64,000 nt of DNA. It comes from JBBAGC01 sp964491265. Lineage in GTDB: Bacteria; Spirochaetota; UBA4802; UBA5550. The notes beneath the pieces were generated by a model. The model ran no database searches, was not told the origin of the DNA, and saw nothing but the letters and a program-made list of their open reading frames with translations. Position 1 is the first letter of the stretch. Each line of letters starts with the position of its first letter. Location: contig CAZBFP010000001.1 of assembly GCA_964491265.1 (NCBI GenBank), positions 248,001 through 312,000 on the forward strand, in the 5' to 3' direction. Shown here piece after piece: positions 33,773-43,151 of this stretch. A program made the position numbers and the translations under genes.

Positions 33773-36278
33773 AAACATCCCTGGGCTTACTCCCCTGCTG
33801 CGGGCCTATATACCCCATTTCCTCCATACGCTCTATCATCTTTGCAGCCCTGTTGTAGCCCACGCTGAGCCTCCTCTGCAGATATGATGCTGATGCTTTT
33901 CTGGTCTCTTCTACTATTTTCAGTGCTTCCACAAAGAGCTCATCCTCATCCTCGCTCAGCTCCCCCTCTTCATCAGTAAAAAGAAACTCATCAATATCTA
34001 TATATTCAGGCTTCCCAAGGGTGCGCAGATGTCTTACAACATCAACAATTTCATCCTCGGAAATAAAAGCCCCCTGAATCCTCACCGGGTATGAGCTTAA
34101 GGGGGACTGATAAAGCATATCCCCCTTACCAAGGAGTTTTTCCGCACCATTCTGGTCAATAATAGTCCTGGAATCTGTTTTCTGCGCCACCTGGAATGCT
34201 ATACGTGCAGGGAAATTCGCCTTTATGATACCTGTAATTACATCAACCGAAGGCCTTTGCGTGGCAAGTACAAGGTGTATACCCACAGCCCTTGCCTTCT
34301 GGGCAATCCGTGTTATGTAGCCTTCAATCTCTTTGGAAGCAACCATCATCAAATCAGCGAGCTCATCAATTATTATAACAATAAAAGGGAGCTTCTCCCC
34401 CTTCACGCTCCCCTTGTCCATCTTTTCATTATAGGTTATAATATCCCTTGTGTTCATTGACGCGAGAAGCCTGTATCTCCGGTCCATTTCAAAAATTGAC
34501 CATTTTAATACTCCGGGAGCCAGATGTGGCTCAGTTATTACAGGGGTCAGCAGATGAGGCATACCGTCATAAAGCTGCAGCTCCACCATCTTAGGGTCAA
34601 CCAGTACAAAGCGCACATAATTAGGGTCATAGTTATAGATTATGCTGGTTATTATTGAATTTACACAGACCGATTTACCCGAACCGGTGGAGCCTGCTAT
34701 AAGAAGATGGGGCTGTTTTTTAAGATCAAGTGTAACCGGCATACCAAGAAGATCCTTCCCCAATCCTACCTTAAGACTCCCCTTCTGTTCCCCGTAGGAT
34801 TTCGATTTAATAATATCACCCAGGGTTACCATCTCCCTCTTCTTATTCGGAATTTCAATACCGATAGCTGACTTCCCGGGAATAGGAGCAACTATCCTTA
34901 CCCTGTATGCAGCCAGTGCCATTGCAATATCATCGGAAAGGCCTACTACCCTGTTTATTTTAATCCCTGCAGCTATCTGCATTTCATATAGAGTAAGAAC
35001 CGGCCCCCTGTTCACATTTATTACCCTTGCTTCAATACTGAAATCAGCCAGGGTCCTGATTAGAAGCTGGGAATTTCTTTTAATTTCACCCTCCCAGGTT
35101 TCTGTGTCAACCGGTACTGAGTTGTGAAGAAATGCGGTGGGAATTATATATTCCTGGTTTATTTTAAGCTCTTTAAAAACAGCATCCTCATCAGAAACAG
35201 GGATAATCTCCTCATCCTCTTTTATCAGAGGTTTTCTCTGCTCAACTACTGTTTCTTTTAAGGCAATACTATCTGATGCTTTGGAATGCTGAGGTGTGGG
35301 CTCATCATCTTCAGCCATATATATGCCGAATATGCGGTTCTTCTTCATCCCCGGTTCTTCAGGCCCCGGCTTAACATGATCAGCTGAAACCTTTTCATCA
35401 GTAAAATCATCATCGGAAAGGAAACCGGATGAATCATCAAAATCATCGGCAAAAGAATCCTCTTCGAAAAAATCTTCATCATTTATGTCATTAAAAACTT
35501 CAGGCCTGTAAATATCATCCGTGAAAGAAGAGGTCCGGAAAATATCCTCCTTTACAGCAGCAGGTACATTAAGTGCCAGATATTTCAAATCATCACCGGA
35601 GCCGTTAATACTGTCCGGACTGGAAACAAGAACCTTCTTTTTAACCACCCAGGGGAGTTTCCCCTTGCCATTATGATAGTGAAGGTCTATACTGTTTAAA
35701 GGGACCTGTTCTTCATATTTTTTTACTGATATCCATCTGAAAAATTTCTCAATTTTCTCACTGAAATCCCTGTCCCCTCTCTTCATTTCCAGCAACGCTG
35801 TTATTGAAAATGTTCCAAGGAGTATGAGGCCGACAATATTCAGGATAACAATAATTATATAAGCGCCTACCACTCCAAGGAGTGACTTCAATATTCCATA
35901 TATATAAAATCCGATAAATCCGCCATTATTGTAATATACATCAGAAGCGCCTGTAGCGGAAAATGCCGCAAAGGTAATAGAGAGGAAAAAGAGAGCCATT
36001 AATTTATCTGCAACCGGATAAACGCTCCCTGATTTAATACAGGACCATCCGGATAAAAAAAACATAAAAGGGAAGAAGTAGGAAATTATGCCGAATGCAG
36101 ACCTGAATATATGACTGATTAAGGCCCCTGCAGGGCCGATAAGATTATTCACAGACCTGTTAAGGGATAGAGCCCTCTGATCAGCAGGATCAAAGGCTGC
36201 CACACTCAGCAGAAAAATAAGCCCGCAAAGAAGTAAAAAAATACCCCCGATTTCCCTGCTCTGTTTCTCCTTAAACAC
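33765..36278 (-). CDS. ftsK: DNA translocase FtsK/SpoIIIE
   Basis: 837 residues from GTG 36278 (GGAGG with six bases spacing); GTG 36284 directly abuts the site and is less likely. Four N-terminal membrane helices (residues about 10-165), an acidic linker, then the motor with Walker A AGSTGSGKSVCVNS, RFVLVDPKMVELQLY and Walker B FIVIIIDELADLMM. A winged-helix gamma domain ends the protein. It pumps DNA at the septum and activates XerCD. Last gene of the seven-gene map-ftsK run, 49 bases from uppP. Confidence 0.96.
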   Translation of the reverse strand: MFKEKQSREIGGIFLLLCGLIFLLSVAAFDPADQRALSLNRSVNNLIGPAGALISHIFRSAFGIISYFFPFMFFLSGWSCIKSGSVYPVADKLMALFFLSITFAAFSATGASDVYYNNGGFIGFYIYGILKSLLGVVGAYIIIVILNIVGLILLGTFSITALLEMKRGDRDFSEKIEKFFRWISVKKYEEQVPLNSIDLHYHNGKGKLPWVVKKKVLVSSPDSINGSGDDLKYLALNVPAAVKEDIFRTSSFTDDIYRPEVFNDINDEDFFEEDSFADDFDDSSGFLSDDDFTDEKVSADHVKPGPEEPGMKKNRIFGIYMAEDDEPTPQHSKASDSIALKETVVEQRKPLIKEDEEIIPVSDEDAVFKELKINQEYIIPTAFLHNSVPVDTETWEGEIKRNSQLLIRTLADFSIEARVINVNRGPVLTLYEMQIAAGIKINRVVGLSDDIAMALAAYRVRIVAPIPGKSAIGIEIPNKKREMVTLGDIIKSKSYGEQKGSLKVGLGKDLLGMPVTLDLKKQPHLLIAGSTGSGKSVCVNSIITSIIYNYDPNYVRFVLVDPKMVELQLYDGMPHLLTPVITEPHLAPGVLKWSIFEMDRRYRLLASMNTRDIITYNEKMDKGSVKGEKLPFIVIIIDELADLMMVASKEIEGYITRIAQKARAVGIHLVLATQRPSVDVITGIIKANFPARIAFQVAQKTDSRTIIDQNGAEKLLGKGDMLYQSPLSSYPVRIQGAFISEDEIVDVVRHLRTLGKPEYIDIDEFLFTDEEGELSEDEDELFVEALKIVEETRKASASYLQRRLSVGYNRAAKMIERMEEMGYIGPQQGSKPRDVFI

Positions 36279-36332
36279 CCTCACCCTCCATGGTTTTAAA
36301 ATCAGGTTTATTAAGGCTTATCCGCTGATCAG

Positions 36333-37172
36333 TTAAAAAAGATATGTGACTGCCAGACCGGAAATACCAACAGCAATTGTATAGTATCCGAAAATATCGA
36401 GCCTTACTTTTTTAACTACCCAGAATAACACCCTTATTGCCCCAAGCGCAACAATTACAGAAACAGCCATACCAAGAGCAACTGCAGCAAGACTCTCCGG
36501 TGTAAAGCTTTTCCCTGCAGCATTAATCCCTTCCAGAAGACCTGCCCCTGCAATTACAGGAATAGCCATAAGGAATGAAAAGCGAGCTGCCTCAACCGGT
36601 TCCAGACCATTGAGAATGCCGCCGGAAATAGTCATACCGGCTCTGGAGATCCCCGGAATCATGGCAAAAGCCTGACAAAAGCCGATGACCAGTGACCTCA
36701 AAAAGCCTGCCTCTTCTATTTTTCGACCCTTTGAGCCGATTTTATTAGCAGTAATAAGTATTATCCCATTAATTATGAGAAATATAAAGACTAAAAAGGG
36801 GGCATTAAAAAGCATTTCAAAATACTCATGGAGCATCAACCCCAGTACCCCTGCAGGGACAGATGCAGTAAGTACATAAAGCCCGGTTTTAAACTCCTTA
36901 CCTGAATAATTTTCTGCAAACAACTGCGAAAAAAAACCGGTAAATATCCGTAAAATATCACTGCGTAAATATATCAATATAGCAATGAGGGTGGCAACAT
37001 GAAGACTCACATTGATGAGCAGATTCAGATCCTCCCCGGCAGCAGAAAGAGCGTTGCGGACAAAGGGTATTTCCCCCAGGAGCACAAGATGCCCGGAGGA
37101 GGATATAGGTAAAAATTCCGCAACACCCTGAAACAGTGCCAGGATTATTAAAGCTATGTAGAGATGAATCAT
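36333..37172 (-). CDS. uppP: Undecaprenyl-diphosphate phosphatase
   Basis: 279 residues, eight or so membrane helices. The conserved motifs GVAEFLPISSSGHLVL and MIPGISRAGMTISGG are diagnostic of UppP/BacA. It recycles the lipid carrier for peptidoglycan and other envelope glycans. Starts four bases after the end of rnj, with AGAGG upstream. Confidence 0.95.
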   Translation of the reverse strand: MIHLYIALIILALFQGVAEFLPISSSGHLVLLGEIPFVRNALSAAGEDLNLLINVSLHVATLIAILIYLRSDILRIFTGFFSQLFAENYSGKEFKTGLYVLTASVPAGVLGLMLHEYFEMLFNAPFLVFIFLIINGIILITANKIGSKGRKIEEAGFLRSLVIGFCQAFAMIPGISRAGMTISGGILNGLEPVEAARFSFLMAIPVIAGAGLLEGINAAGKSFTPESLAAVALGMAVSVIVALGAIRVLFWVVKKVRLDIFGYYTIAVGISGLAVTYLF

Positions 37173-37176
37173 AATA

Positions 37177-38844
37177 CTAAACCTCTATTATTTTAACGGT
37201 TATTATAGGGTTTCGTCTGCTGAGCTTAAAAATAAATCCTTTAATCCCTCTTTGAATCCCCTCTTCTATCTTATCTGCCGGATGGCCCTCCGAGAGCATT
37301 TTCTTAAGCCTGTTCTCAACATCTTTAGCAATAATATTTCTTGTCTTATTGTTTTCATTGCTGATAAACCCCTTATCAACAATTTCAGGTTTTCCAAGAA
37401 GCATCCCCTGAGATATAACAGCATTGATTACAATAACACCATCTGTAGACATAACAGATCTGTCTTTTATAAAGCTGCTTGCCACATCACCTGTTTCACC
37501 CCCATCCACATAAATTACAGAGAGAGGGAGTTTATCCACCCTTTTAAATGATTTTGACGTGAGCTCAAGAACATCACCATTTTTAGCTATAATAATTCTT
37601 GATGGTTTAATTTTAAGGCTTTCAGCAATTTCAGCATGCCTCTTTAGATGCTTATATTCCCCATGTATCGGCATAAAGAATTTAGGTCTGGTTATAGATA
37701 TCATGAGCTTCAGTTCTTTTGACGAACCGTGTCCGGAAACATGAATCTCCTGTTCCTTGTCATAATAGACATTAGCACCTATCTCCATGAGTGAATTAAC
37801 GATATTGTTAACCATTCTCTCGTTACCCGGAATAACTGAAGCTGTAATAATTACAGTATCCCCTGCTCCAATCACAAAATTCCTGTGTGTACCGAATGCC
37901 ATTCTTGAGAGAGCAGACATGGGCTCCCCCTGGGTACCTGTACCAATAATTACTATCTTTTTAGGAGGGAGTTTTGCCGCATCCTCAATGCTTATCATAA
38001 GGTCATCCCTTAAGCTCAGGAAACCGAGCTCCCGTGCAATTTCAATATTCTTGATCATTGTAAGGCCTGAAATTACCACCTTCCTGTTATACTTAAAAGC
38101 AGTATCAAAAATCTGCTGTATCCTCTGGATATTTGATGCAAAAGAGGCAATAATAATCCGCCCGTTTGCCTCAGAAAAGATATCTGACAGCCTGTCAGAA
38201 ACCATAGATTCAGATTTTGTAAACCCATCCCTCTCAGCGTTTGTACTGTCAGACATGAGAAGGAGTACACCCTTTTCCCCGTGATGAGCAAACCTGTATA
38301 TGTCTGTCACCTCGCCATCCATAGGTGAAAAATCGATTTTAAAATCACCCGTATGAATAATAGTTCCGGCACTTGTCTCAATTGCCAGACCCACACCGCC
38401 TATAATAGAATGATTAACCCTTATAAATTCAATTTTAAAAGACGCAATTTCCTCAACCTGCCGCGGCTCCACTTCCCGGAAATCGGGAACATATCCGGGG
38501 GAACGTTCCTCCAGCCTGCTCCTGATAAGACCTATTGTCAGCTTTGTGGCGTAAATAGGTACATGTACCTCCTGGAGCAGAAAAGAAATAGCCCCGATAT
38601 GATCTTCATGACCATGTGTTACAACAATAGCTTTAATTTTACTTTTATTCTTCTTAATGTAGGACATGTCAGGTATAATATAATCTATCCCCGGCATCTC
38701 CTCCCTGGGGAACATTATCCCGCAATCCACAACAATAATATCATCACCCTGTCTGAAGAGGGTAATATTCTTCCCTATTGCGCCAAGTCCGCCAAGGGGT
38801 ATAACACTTACTTTCCCGAAATCTTTTGATTTAATATTTTTCAT
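37177..38844 (-). CDS. rnj: Ribonuclease J
   Basis: 555 residues with the metallo-beta-lactamase/beta-CASP fold: VTHGHEDHIGAIS (metal-binding HxHxDH), then IIHTGDFKID, followed by the Zn-dependent RNA domain and the C-terminal domain. Exo- and endonuclease of mRNA decay and rRNA maturation, typical of bacteria lacking RNase E. Translationally coupled to dut, as its ATG overlaps the dut stop (ATGA). Confidence 0.95.
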   Translation of the reverse strand: MKNIKSKDFGKVSVIPLGGLGAIGKNITLFRQGDDIIVVDCGIMFPREEMPGIDYIIPDMSYIKKNKSKIKAIVVTHGHEDHIGAISFLLQEVHVPIYATKLTIGLIRSRLEERSPGYVPDFREVEPRQVEEIASFKIEFIRVNHSIIGGVGLAIETSAGTIIHTGDFKIDFSPMDGEVTDIYRFAHHGEKGVLLLMSDSTNAERDGFTKSESMVSDRLSDIFSEANGRIIIASFASNIQRIQQIFDTAFKYNRKVVISGLTMIKNIEIARELGFLSLRDDLMISIEDAAKLPPKKIVIIGTGTQGEPMSALSRMAFGTHRNFVIGAGDTVIITASVIPGNERMVNNIVNSLMEIGANVYYDKEQEIHVSGHGSSKELKLMISITRPKFFMPIHGEYKHLKRHAEIAESLKIKPSRIIIAKNGDVLELTSKSFKRVDKLPLSVIYVDGGETGDVASSFIKDRSVMSTDGVIVINAVISQGMLLGKPEIVDKGFISNENNKTRNIIAKDVENRLKKMLSEGHPADKIEEGIQRGIKGFIFKLSRRNPIITVKIIEV

Positions 38845-39275
38845 ATACCGGTATGCCCGAATCCCCCTTCATTTCTGTCTGTTTCATCAAGTTCCTCCAC
38901 TTCAATAAATTCTCCTCTATATACTTTTGAGAAAATCATCTGCCCTATTCTCATACCATTCTCCACTTTAAAGGCCTCTTTCCCTAAATTGGTCATTATT
39001 ATTTTAATCTCACCCCTGTAATCTGAATCGATTGTGCCGGGTGAATTAAGAAAAGTAATACCATACTTTAAGGCAAGGCCGCTCCGTGGCCTTATCTGGG
39101 CCTCGTAGCCGGGGGGTATAGCAAGATAAATACCTGTAGGGACGAGCATTGTCTCATTTGGTTCAATTATTACAGTCTCTTCAAGAGAAGCAGATAAATC
39201 TGCTCCAGCAGCTCCTTTACTTACATATTCAGGAATTAATGCGCCATCCCTTCGTGTTACTCTTACTTTAATCAC
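38841..39275 (-). CDS. dut: dUTP diphosphatase
   Basis: 144 residues from GTG 39275, preceded by AAAGAGG; an ATG at 39305 would give 10 extra residues inside the rhomboid gene. Five dUTPase motifs are present: AGADLSA, RPRSGLALKYGI, GTIDSDYRGEIKI, RIGQMIFSKV and RNEGGFGHTG. It hydrolyses dUTP to dUMP. The start GTGA overlaps the rhomboid stop by 4 bases. Confidence 0.95.
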   Translation of the reverse strand: MIKVRVTRRDGALIPEYVSKGAAGADLSASLEETVIIEPNETMLVPTGIYLAIPPGYEAQIRPRSGLALKYGITFLNSPGTIDSDYRGEIKIIMTNLGKEAFKVENGMRIGQMIFSKVYRGEFIEVEELDETDRNEGGFGHTGI

Positions 39276-40228
39276 AAATACCTCTTTATCTCTCTTGCGA
39301 TACATGCATCAACATCTTCACAGGAGAGACAATCTTTATCCTCACTATTAAAATCATCAGGCCCGCAGATCTCCTCACTCTCCTCTGCCAGAATAACAGC
39401 ATGTTTAAGTATCTGGTATTCATCATCAGTCAAAGCCTCAGAACCATCTCTTTTGAGTTTTGCCAGAAGCTTTAATATGCTGTCTCTGGAAGAATCGGAT
39501 CCTGCAATCTCTGCATCTCTGTTTCTGATCTCCTTACTTATTCTGGCTCTGACTTTTTTTGCCTTAAACTCTATTCCCCGCCTTCTCATTATAAAAAAGA
39601 AAATCAGCCCGAAAACAAGCCCTCCCAGATGCCCCACATGAGAAACGCTGCTCGATGTTCCCATAGTCACAAGGGAGTAGAATTCAATCCCCCCGTACAT
39701 AATCACGAGAAATTTAGCCTTAATAGGGAGGATGAAAAAAAGAAGAATCTCCACATCAGGGAAAAGCACACCAAATGCCAGGAGAAGCCCGAAAACGGCC
39801 CCTGATGCGCCTATGGTAGGTATATATGCAGCCGGCTCACCTGCTGCCATATTGATTCCAAAAATTAAGAGACCTGCTCCAATTCCGGTAAAAAAATAAT
39901 AAAAAAGAAATTTTTTTGATCCCCATAAATGTTCTATATGAGACCCGAAAAGAAGAAGCGCATACATATTTAGAAATATGTGAAACATGCCTCCATGAAG
40001 AAACATATATGACACAACCTGCCATACATACCCTTTTCCGTAAACCAGGGCAGGCGTAAGTCCCAGATAGTAGGTAAGGACAGGCATCTGCCTTTCAAAA
40101 ACCTGCAATCCATAAGGGATAGACATATTCACCGTGTTTTCCGCAAAAAAGCCTTGAAGAAAATAAATAACTACATTTATTAATATTAATTTAGGGACCC
40201 AATTGTCCGACTTAGCAAATCCATTCAT
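39272..40228 (-). CDS. Rhomboid-family intramembrane serine protease
   Basis: 318 residues with six or seven membrane helices. The catalytic Ser sits in TIGASGAVFGLLLAFG and the His in SHVGHLGGLVFG. After residue about 220 comes a soluble C-terminal tail of charged helices ending in a Cys-rich EEICGPDD...CLSCEDVDACIA segment, which is unusual for this family and may bind metal. Inner-membrane protease of unknown substrate. Confidence 0.9.
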   Translation of the reverse strand: MNGFAKSDNWVPKLILINVVIYFLQGFFAENTVNMSIPYGLQVFERQMPVLTYYLGLTPALVYGKGYVWQVVSYMFLHGGMFHIFLNMYALLLFGSHIEHLWGSKKFLFYYFFTGIGAGLLIFGINMAAGEPAAYIPTIGASGAVFGLLLAFGVLFPDVEILLFFILPIKAKFLVIMYGGIEFYSLVTMGTSSSVSHVGHLGGLVFGLIFFFIMRRRGIEFKAKKVRARISKEIRNRDAEIAGSDSSRDSILKLLAKLKRDGSEALTDDEYQILKHAVILAEESEEICGPDDFNSEDKDCLSCEDVDACIAREIKRYL

Positions 40229-40249
40229 TTTTTTATCCTGTTAAACTTT

Positions 40250-40768
40250 CTACTCTTTACTGTAAACATTTAAAATTTCGCCCACATAGACCCTGTGATA
40301 ATCTGAATCGGGATAATTCTTCTGTATCGACTCATGAAGAAAATTCTCAGGAACAATGTCCTGAAAATATATTTTTCTGCATTCGATTATGAGGTTTGCC
40401 TCATTAAAACCCACACTCCTCATCTCTGTGGCAGCAGGTGTTAAACCTGTTTCAGCAGCTTTATTATAATCACGCCCCGATTTTGAACCGCAGAATTTAA
40501 GCGCCTCCCTGTACCTGCTGTCAAAAAAAGAGAGGGTAAATATTTCATTTTTTTCCAGAAACTCGAGTGTATATCTCTGCGGCCTTACATATATGGTGCA
40601 GATATTCTTATGCCATAAAACACCGAGCCCTCCCCATGAGGCTGTCATAGTATTGTAATCCTCAATATCCCCCGCTGTAATAAGCATCCAGTCATCCCCG
40701 ATTAAACTGAATGGGTTCCCCTTTATCTCTGATGGGGCGATTCGTTTATAATCCTTCATTTCTATCAA
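40250..40768 (-). CDS. Flavin reductase-like domain protein
   Basis: 172 residues. NPFSLIGDDWMLITAGDIED then YNTMTASWGG and the run FTLSFFDSRYREALKFCGSK are those of the FMN-binding flavin reductase-like fold used by small flavoproteins. Probably an NAD(P)H:flavin oxidoreductase or FMN protein. Twelve bases downstream of map and 21 upstream of the rhomboid gene. Confidence 0.85.
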   Translation of the reverse strand: MIEMKDYKRIAPSEIKGNPFSLIGDDWMLITAGDIEDYNTMTASWGGLGVLWHKNICTIYVRPQRYTLEFLEKNEIFTLSFFDSRYREALKFCGSKSGRDYNKAAETGLTPAATEMRSVGFNEANLIIECRKIYFQDIVPENFLHESIQKNYPDSDYHRVYVGEILNVYSKE

Positions 40769-40779
40769 CCTGTCCTTTT

Positions 40780-41649
40780 TCAGCCTGTAAGAATTTCAAA
40801 ACCTTCATCTGTTACACAGATTGTATGCTCCCACTGAGCAGAGAGTGAACCGTCAGCAGTAACAGCTGTCCAGTTGTCTTTAAGAAGCTTCGTTTCGTAA
40901 CGCCCCGCATTAATCATAGGCTCAATTGTGAAAACCATACCCGGAAACATGGGGATCCCTCTAAAACCCGCATCATAATGATGCACATGAGGCTCTTCGT
41001 GAAACTTTGTCCCGATTCCATGACCGCCATAGTCCCTTACGACAGAGAAACCGTTTGCTGAAGCATGAGCCTCTATCACCTTCCCTATCATACCGAAATC
41101 ATTATAGGGCTTTACCTGGTCTATACCCAGATAGAGGCATTCCTTTGCAACACGCACAAGTTTTGCCGCTTCTTTATCAGCCTTACCTATAATATACATT
41201 CTGCTGGCATCACCATAGTAACCATCAAGAATACAGGTGACATCAACATTAATAATATCTCCCTTTTTAAGTATCTCCGATGGGTCAGGGATACCGTGGC
41301 AGATTACATTATTGATAGAGGTGCATACACTCTTGGGGTAACCGTTATAATTAAGCGTAGCAGGTATGGCTCCATTTTTTACTGTATACTCATGGACCCA
41401 GCTGTTTATCTCCTCAGTTGAAACACCTTCGCCTATCCTTAAGCCCACAAGATCAAGGATATCCCTGGTAAGACTGCCGCATTTTCTCAGCCCTTCAATC
41501 TCCCCGGGGGTTTTGATTTTAATACCCCTGGGAGGCTTCACTTTCCCGCCAGGTACTGCACCGGAAGCAAGATCAGAATCCATGTGACACTTCTTATATT
41601 TTAGTCCGCTGCCGCACCAGCAGAGATCATTACGCAGCAATTTCCTCAT
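40780..41649 (-). CDS. map: Type I methionine aminopeptidase with SEC-C motif
   Basis: 289 residues. The N-terminal SEC-C zinc motif is CWCGSGLKYKKCH (Cys10, Cys12, Cys21, His22), which can bind the ribosome region. The catalytic metal ligands lie in VDVTCILDGYYGDASRMY, GGHGIGTKFHEEPHV, FTIEPM and WEHTICVT. It removes the initiator Met. First gene of a seven-gene housekeeping operon running to ftsK. Confidence 0.95.
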   Translation of the reverse strand: MRKLLRNDLCWCGSGLKYKKCHMDSDLASGAVPGGKVKPPRGIKIKTPGEIEGLRKCGSLTRDILDLVGLRIGEGVSTEEINSWVHEYTVKNGAIPATLNYNGYPKSVCTSINNVICHGIPDPSEILKKGDIINVDVTCILDGYYGDASRMYIIGKADKEAAKLVRVAKECLYLGIDQVKPYNDFGMIGKVIEAHASANGFSVVRDYGGHGIGTKFHEEPHVHHYDAGFRGIPMFPGMVFTIEPMINAGRYETKLLKDNWTAVTADGSLSAQWEHTICVTDEGFEILTG

Positions 41650-41916
41650 TTTGACTGTTCCCTTAATACTGATTCCCGATTTTCCAGACTCCCTTATGCT
41701 GAACCAGTGTCCTATAATTAAGCATATAAACAGTTGTTTAAAAATCCTGAGATAAACATCTGTTCATCTTTTTATATTCTTAAACTCTGCCCATATACCT
41801 TAAATATTTTACACCGCTTCTATTGAAAAATCACCATAAATGACTATATTATAAAAGATGATTTCATTGTCAATACTCTATAAAAATAAAAGCTGCTGCT
41901 CCCGGGGAGGATATTT

Positions 41917-42093
41917 ATGTCATTCGATTTAAACAGAATAATAAATCTTCTTATTCTTTCAATTATGTCCTTTATTTTCATAATTATACTTATTCTGATT
42001 TTAAAAATAGCAGACACCGGGAATCCATACATGAACGGCACAAATATCAATGATACTTATGCGCCTTACAGCAACTGGGAAAAAGCACGCTAG
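41917..42093 (+). CDS. Small membrane protein of 58 residues
   Basis: A short ATG-to-TAG frame (41917-42093) with GGGGAGG six bases upstream encodes MSFDLNRIINLLILSIMSF then a continuous membrane helix, followed by a polar tail (DTGNPYMNGTNINDT...NWEKAR). The good ribosome-binding site and 4-base overlap with the convergent lipoprotein gene support a real gene. Function unknown; it resembles other single-pass small membrane peptides. Confidence 0.7.
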   Translation: MSFDLNRIINLLILSIMSFIFIIILILILKIADTGNPYMNGTNINDTYAPYSNWEKAR

Positions 42094-43151
42094 TCTTTAT
42101 TCTTGATCCTGAAATCAGGGATTTTTTTATTAAAATCAGCCATCTCCCTGCTGAAAACAGAAAAATCTATAATATAATTATTCTCCCTGAATCTGACAAT
42201 TAAACTGTTTCTTGATCTTCCGGAAACTGTGCAGTCAAAGGGTACACTTATTCTGTTATTCTCAAAATCATAAATAATTATGTCATCCCCCTGTTCCAGA
42301 ACATATCCATGCTGAGTTAAATATATTGCAGAAAGCTTCCCGAGAGGAGTCAGCTTTTCATTACTCTTAATCTTATACTCATACCTGTTTAAAGACCATT
42401 TACCTGAAGTCCCCTTAATGCAGATAACCTCATCTTCAGTAAAAGCAAATTCAAATGATGAAGCGGCAATATTTTTCATCTTAACTGATGCAGTTTCAGT
42501 ATTTATAACGCTTATATAATAGGTACCTGCAATACCTGTTATTATTGCCAGATAATTACCCTGAACAATCATATCAGCTTTATAGTATATTCTGTAAGGT
42601 GGGGAAAAAGTCCCGTCAATAAATTTTACAGCCCTCTGATCCGCAGAGCTGTAGGAATAAAGAAGATGATCCTTCAGGAAAAGAACCGAGCCCCCTGAAA
42701 CTGCAACAGCCTCAATTTTCTCCTTCCCCTCTGTCTTATATGATGAAATATAATCACCCTTAATATCAAAAACATAGAAACCGCTTTTATTCCCTAATAC
42801 AATAATTTCTGTACCTGTATCAGCATACTCAACACTCCCCCTGATGCTTTTATCGATTTTCAGCTTCACTTTCTCAGGGAAAACAATTTCGATTGAATCA
42901 TTTACGCTGTTTAGAATAACCCTTTTGTTGAAAAAAAGAGTTTCACTGCCCGGCTTCTCCTCGCCGAATGCCTTAAAAAATGACTCTGCAACAACTTCCC
43001 GGTCAGCATTACCCTCAGGATATTTCTCAAGATCATTCCGGTACTTCTCAACAGGATTTTTACTGCAACCTGTAGTCATCAGAAATAATACTACAGCTGC
43101 AGGAATTAATAAATCAAGCACACTTCTACTATATATTTTCAACTTTCTCAT
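42090..43151 (-). CDS. Putative lipoprotein, unknown
   Basis: 353 residues. Signal peptide with lipobox MTTGC, lipidated Cys29. The rest is rich in short beta strands with repeats like NSVNDSIEIVF and RSRNSLIVRFRE, suggesting a beta-propeller-like fold, by pattern only. It overlaps the TPR gene upstream by 4 bases and is likely coexpressed. Confidence 0.7.
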   Translation of the reverse strand: MRKLKIYSRSVLDLLIPAAVVLFLMTTGCSKNPVEKYRNDLEKYPEGNADREVVAESFFKAFGEEKPGSETLFFNKRVILNSVNDSIEIVFPEKVKLKIDKSIRGSVEYADTGTEIIVLGNKSGFYVFDIKGDYISSYKTEGKEKIEAVAVSGGSVLFLKDHLLYSYSSADQRAVKFIDGTFSPPYRIYYKADMIVQGNYLAIITGIAGTYYISVINTETASVKMKNIAASSFEFAFTEDEVICIKGTSGKWSLNRYEYKIKSNEKLTPLGKLSAIYLTQHGYVLEQGDDIIIYDFENNRISVPFDCTVSGRSRNSLIVRFRENNYIIDFSVFSREMADFNKKIPDFRIKNKD

